DNA of 64,000 bases from Gillisia xinjiangensis (GTDB taxonomy: Bacteria > Bacteroidota > Bacteroidia > Flavobacteriales > Flavobacteriaceae). Position numbers and translations under genes: made by a program. The notes under the pieces were generated by a model. The model searched no databases, had not been told where the DNA came from, and worked only from the letters and a program-made list of their open reading frames with translations. The stretch lies in NCBI RefSeq assembly GCF_046298265.1, contig NZ_JBKAHK010000002.1, positions 124,001-188,000 on the forward strand, in the 5' to 3' direction. Numbering within the stretch: position 1 is the stretch's first letter; each line of letters opens with the position of its first letter. This document shows positions 61,126 to 64,000 of this stretch, one piece after another.

Positions 61126-61719
61126 TCAGGGTGTCGTCTGACTAAAATATAAATTCAAAATTGAATCCATAGGTGTTTTTCCCAGCAGAACAGATTCAAT
61201 TTTATTCATTATTTCAGTGGGAATTAGTGCTTTTAGAGGTTGCTTTACACTATTAAGATTTTCAAATGCTTCCTCAAGTTTTGAATCCCAATCCTTATGG
61301 AAATTAAGCAGATCATCCGGAAATACCTTGGTGCGGGCAGTACCTTCATCTTTAGCATGAAAAGCCTCGGTGACATTAAGGTAACCATAATCATCTGTAA
61401 GTTCTTCCCCGGGATGAATGTCGCGCACTGCGATCTCAAAGTCATACGCGGTAGAAAGACAATTGGATTTAAAACTGTGGTTCACATATTTTGAGAGATC
61501 CCAGCACATCACATAATTCCCCTTGTTATTCCTAAAGGTATATTTATCGATCATTTGCTGTGATAACAGCTTCATTTTATCGACTTCCTCCTGGGTGAAA
61601 ATTTGATCCAATTCATCCTGAACCCATGTAATAGTACCTTTTGGGATGAATTTCGTGGCAACAACCCCATAGCCTATTTCATCACTTATAAACTGAATTT
61701 CTGTATCCGGGTGTATCAT
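61126..61719 (-). CDS. SET-domain protein (putative lysine methyltransferase)
   Basis: A 197-residue protein that is mostly a SET domain (about 5-125): GYGVVATKFIPKGTI, the SAM-pocket YVNHSFKSNC and GEELTDDYGY, the hallmark NHS and DDYGY motifs of the pseudoknot. The C-terminal 70 residues are helical. SET proteins methylate lysines in proteins; bacterial substrates are mostly unknown. It is the lone gene between the ketoacyl synthase and the DUF2975 operon. Confidence 0.88.
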   Translation of the reverse strand: MIHPDTEIQFISDEIGYGVVATKFIPKGTITWVQDELDQIFTQEEVDKMKLLSQQMIDKYTFRNNKGNYVMCWDLSKYVNHSFKSNCLSTAYDFEIAVRDIHPGEELTDDYGYLNVTEAFHAKDEGTARTKVFPDDLLNFHKDWDSKLEEAFENLNSVKQPLKALIPTEIMNKIESVLLGKTPMDSILNLYFSQTTP

Positions 61720-61838
61720 AGCAGGAACCTATTTTATACATCTAATATAGAATAAAATCCAAACCGATTTCATTAATAAAATTATAAATTAACAAGTATC
61801 TCAAGAGTTTAATAACCTGTTTTATCAAAAATAAAATT

Positions 61839-61883
61839 ATTGTTTATCGATAAATTAATATATATTTGTTATCGATAAACAAT
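61839..61883 (+). promoter_or_regulatory. Double operator and promoter of the DUF2975/XRE operon
   Basis: ATTGTTTATCGATAA (61839-61853) and its exact inverse TTATCGATAAACAAT (61869-61883) are 15 bases apart; each contains the 10-base palindrome TTATCGATAA. The -7 element TATATTTG (61861-61868) lies in the gap, and a TTG (61840-61842), 18 bases before it, is inside the left arm. A dimer bound at either arm would cover the promoter. The XRE protein at the end of the operon is the natural ligand (inference). Confidence 0.8.
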
Positions 61884-61892
61884 AAAAATATT

Positions 61893-62462
61893 ATGAATAG
61901 AAATTCCCTTTTAAACATCGCAAACTTCTTTTGTCAATTCTTTAAATTATCTTTTGGAGTCTCGATAATCATAATAACTATAGTTTTCCTTCATTTCCAA
62001 TTTGATAGAAACTTCTATGATGAATGGAATTTTGAGAAACCGGGTAATGATTCATTGATACTGATCGAAACAGAATCATTTGTAGGTGAAAAATCCCTTA
62101 TTGATGAGAAACAGAAACTATCTGGCTGGAATACAGTTTCGTTATATTTTAATTACTTAAAATATACAGCTATTCTTATTTTCCTTTTTCTCTCAATAAA
62201 TCAGTTCAGAAGGGTTCTGAAATCTGTGAGAAAGCTTGAAACTTTTCATCAAACCAATGTGCAAGCCTTTAAAAAGATTGGTAATTATTGTTTATTGATG
62301 GGCGGACTTTCTGTTTTCAGTTATTGGGACTTTGGTAATCACGCAATCAGTTCATTTACTATTTCCTTTAATATTTTATTCGTTGCGTTGATAGCTTTTA
62401 TTCTCGCTGAGATTTTTAAAGAGGGAAACAATCTGATGGAAGAAAACGAACTAACTGTATAA
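61893..62462 (+). CDS. DUF2975 membrane protein, copy 1
   Basis: A 189-residue protein with four hydrophobic segments (about 16-36, 87-104, 126-145 and 152-174) in the DUF2975 arrangement. An ATG at 61893 is preferred; the TTG at 61866 overlaps the operator arm. It is the most diverged of three tandem paralogues, with a longer periplasmic loop after TM1 (about 38-80). It ends EENELTV, as its neighbours end EENDLTV. Function is unknown. Confidence 0.75.
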   Translation: MNRNSLLNIANFFCQFFKLSFGVSIIIITIVFLHFQFDRNFYDEWNFEKPGNDSLILIETESFVGEKSLIDEKQKLSGWNTVSLYFNYLKYTAILIFLFLSINQFRRVLKSVRKLETFHQTNVQAFKKIGNYCLLMGGLSVFSYWDFGNHAISSFTISFNILFVALIAFILAEIFKEGNNLMEENELTV

Positions 62463-62475
62463 CTAAAAATAACAG

Positions 62476-63012
62476 ATGAAAACAACCAATTCCATTAAGC
62501 CTCCAATTCTGCTTAAAACCATTCTGGACATTTTATACATACTGCTCATTATTAGCATAATAAGTTCTTTTATCTTGTTTATACTTAGTGTGATCTTCTC
62601 CGAAAAAATTCCGTTTTCCGTAAAGATCAACGAATACGAAATCGAAGAATTTTCAACTGCCATTATCCTCGGAATAAGTTTAGAATTTATCATTTCAGGG
62701 ATATTTATATACATAATTTATTTGCTTCGGAAAGTAGTGCGCAGCTTTTTTAAGCGGAAATTATTCACCCCAATACAAATTTCCGGATTAAAACTCATTG
62801 GGCAATTACTAATTATTGGAAGTCTGGCCGAAATGCTTTTAGACTTTGTAATGAAACTTATTTTAGAAAATAAGGCAGCCGTAGGGATCAATATAGATGG
62901 CTCCTTTGACTCACTTTGGTTCCAACTGGCTCTGGGACTCTTCTTTATTTTACTTTCAAAATCCTTCAGCTATGCCGGAAAATTGCAGGAAGAAAACGAT
63001 CTAACAGTATAA
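62476..63012 (+). CDS. DUF2975 membrane protein, copy 2
   Basis: A 178-residue protein with four membrane segments (about 16-39, 60-80, 102-124 and 146-164). The stretch LFTPIQISGLKLIGQLLIIG is shared with copy 3 (LFTEFQISSLKLLGQL), and both have an RKVVRS/KKIVSS basic turn between TM2 and TM3. It begins 13 bases after copy 1 and ends LQEENDLTV. No enzymatic motif is visible. Confidence 0.8.
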   Translation: MKTTNSIKPPILLKTILDILYILLIISIISSFILFILSVIFSEKIPFSVKINEYEIEEFSTAIILGISLEFIISGIFIYIIYLLRKVVRSFFKRKLFTPIQISGLKLIGQLLIIGSLAEMLLDFVMKLILENKAAVGINIDGSFDSLWFQLALGLFFILLSKSFSYAGKLQEENDLTV

Positions 63013-63051
63013 TATTTAACAACGTCCGATAAAAACTAATAAAATAACCAG

Positions 63052-63576
63052 ATGAAAACAACCGACACACCTCTTCAACCATTAAAATGGTTCCTAAACT
63101 TCATATTTATCGTTGTATTAATGTCCATTGGAATAAATATTATTGGAATTCTTTTTATTCCATTTTTACCTGAATCTAAATTTTGGGCTGATTTATTATT
63201 AGTACCTAATTTTAGGTGGGAATTACCGATAATTGGGCTAATTATGGTGTCTATACTTTTAAATATTGGTTTTATCTTTAGCTTATATGTTTTCAAAAAA
63301 ATAGTAAGCTCGCTATTTAAATCTCCTCTATTTACTGAATTTCAAATTTCAAGCCTGAAGCTTTTGGGTCAATTAATAGTTCTTTTGGTAATTATTAAAT
63401 CCGTATTCAATATATTCTCTAACATGATTTTTGGAAAAAGTGAAGTGGTTGGTATTCATGTTTTTTCTTTCGATTCCAAAATAATGGCTATTTGTATGGG
63501 ATTGTTCTTCATTTATCTTAGCTATGTTTTTAGGAAAGCGAAAGGCCTAAAGGAAGAAAACGATCTAACAGTTTAA
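63052..63576 (+). CDS. DUF2975 membrane protein, copy 3
   Basis: A 174-residue paralogue with four membrane segments (about 13-35, 58-80, 101-122 and 141-160), ending LKEENDLTV. The XRE gene begins 1 base after its stop codon, so the two are translationally coupled. The gap to copy 2 is 39 bases. Confidence 0.8.
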   Translation: MKTTDTPLQPLKWFLNFIFIVVLMSIGINIIGILFIPFLPESKFWADLLLVPNFRWELPIIGLIMVSILLNIGFIFSLYVFKKIVSSLFKSPLFTEFQISSLKLLGQLIVLLVIIKSVFNIFSNMIFGKSEVVGIHVFSFDSKIMAICMGLFFIYLSYVFRKAKGLKEENDLTV

Positions 63577-63577
63577 A

Positions 63578-63784
63578 ATGTCAATAAAAGTAAATTTAGA
63601 CCAGATGCTGGAAAAGCGAAATATGAAAAGCAATGAACTTGCTGATGCTATTGGTATTACCACCGCCAACTTATCTATATTAAAAACCGGAAAGGCTAAA
63701 GCGGTTAGATTTTCGACCCTGGAAGCTATTTGTCAAGTATTGGATTGCCAACCCGGGGATATTTTGGAGTATGTGAAGGAATAA
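63578..63784 (+). CDS. XRE-family helix-turn-helix regulator
   Basis: A 68-residue protein that is almost entirely a Cro/CI-type DNA-binding domain (NLDQMLEKRNMKSNELADAIGITTANLSILKTGKAKAVRFSTLEAICQVLDCQPGDILEY), the small YozG-like form without a sensor domain. Such a protein needs a partner or dimerises weakly. It is the last gene of the DUF2975 operon and probably binds the TTATCGATAA operators at the operon's front. Confidence 0.9.
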   Translation: MSIKVNLDQMLEKRNMKSNELADAIGITTANLSILKTGKAKAVRFSTLEAICQVLDCQPGDILEYVKE

Positions 63785-63786
63785 AA

Positions 63787-63817
63787 AAAACCTGCCAGTG
63801 TTTGAAACACTGGCAGG
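63787..63817 (-). terminator. Terminator of atpC, shared with the XRE gene
   Basis: CCTGCCAGTGTTT and AAACACTGGCAGG (63791-63817) form a perfect 13-bp stem with a one-base centre. The A-run before it is the T-tail on the minus strand, so it ends the transcript of the gene entering from the right; on the plus strand it directly follows the XRE stop without a T-run. Confidence 0.8.
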
Positions 63818-63846
63818 TAATATTAGGAAATTATAAAAATCAGATC

Positions 63847-64000
63847 TTAATCTGCCAATATAATTGCTTTATTATCTTTCATTTCAAGAACTCCTCCTTT
63901 AATAATATAGAACACATTATTTCCTTCCTTTCTAAATTCCGAAGAAAGTTTTTTTAAACCAGCCTGATCTGCACCAAGATTGATCTTAACTTCCCCTTCT
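63847..64000 (-). CDS. atpC: F1F0 ATP synthase epsilon subunit, C-terminal part (cut by window edge)
   Basis: The minus strand from the right edge to a TAA at 63847-63849 encodes about 51 residues. The end, IIKGGVLEMKDNKAIILAD, matches the C-terminus of the short (about 93-residue) epsilon subunit of Bacteroidota, which lacks the long helical domain. The N-terminal half and atpD are outside the window. Confidence 0.8.
   Translation of the reverse strand, partial: EGEVKINLGADQAGLKKLSSEFRKEGNNVFYIIKGGVLEMKDNKAIILAD

Noticed and set aside
61126..61719. SET-domain gene as evidence of eukaryotic contamination.
   Set aside because: It is surrounded by bacterial genes on both sides and similar SET proteins are common in bacteria.

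Overview
The window is chromosomal DNA from an AT-rich member of the Bacteroidota, almost certainly family Flavobacteriaceae. A Gramella, Salegentibacter or Zunongwangia-like marine genus is my inference. The grounds are gliding genes gldD/gldE in the order mutY-ssb-gldE-gldD, a SusC/SusD pair, promoters of the Bacteroidota TTG...TAnnTTTG type, Bacteroidota-restricted domains (DUF3098, DUF3127, DUF4230, DUF4301) and a bacterial geranylgeranylglyceryl-phosphate synthase. I saw no rRNA, tRNA, CRISPR array, prophage or insertion sequence.

Layout. 0.3-3.6 kb: arginine decarboxylase, agmatinase and a deoxyhypusine-synthase-like gene (polyamines). 3.7-10.8 kb, minus strand: GT-C mannosyltransferase, membrane-bound MutS-like ATPase, YjbR, DUF4230 and leuS; leuS carries two in-frame palindromic repeats. 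10.9-17.5 kb: panE, then ftsX / DUF3098 / uppP / truB, split after ftsX by a repeat-flanked GxxExxY cassette, then a TonB-like protein, tag and aat. 17.7-21.6 kb: DUF3127, flavin reductase, histidine kinase, thioesterase, HIT, greA. 21.8-24.8 kb: Rieske-like lipoprotein and a TonB-dependent receptor under a TPP riboswitch. 24.8-29.1 kb: hybrid histidine kinase convergent with an NtrC-type regulator. 29.3-34.3 kb, minus: arfB, DUF4301, NadR-like kinase, PnuC and a thiamine-binding protein in one tight operon, then an interspersed repeat, GGGPS and a phosphopantetheinyl transferase. 34.3-37.8 kb: ahcY, DUF2007, rpmA-rplU, DUF4199. 38-42.3 kb: M16 peptidase pair and an EamA transporter. 42.5-50.6 kb, minus: SusD/SusC and gldD-gldE-ssb-mutY. 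50.7-56.3 kb: HU, a 29-residue basic protein, RNase G and a tricorn-like protease. 56.4-61.7 kb: recX, two tandem JmjC/cupin-8 genes, bioB, a ketoacyl synthase and a SET protein. 61.9-63.8 kb: three DUF2975 genes plus an XRE regulator behind a double operator. The right edge cuts atpC.

How the genes work together. Arginine to agmatine to putrescine is covered by the first two genes; the third may act on those amines, but it lacks the lysine that canonical DHS uses. Thiamine uptake is represented by the riboswitch-controlled receptor, and possibly by the PnuC operon 5 kb away. Most of the window is housekeeping. The accessory or unusual parts are the repeat elements (including those inside leuS), the GxxExxY cassette and the DUF2975/XRE module.
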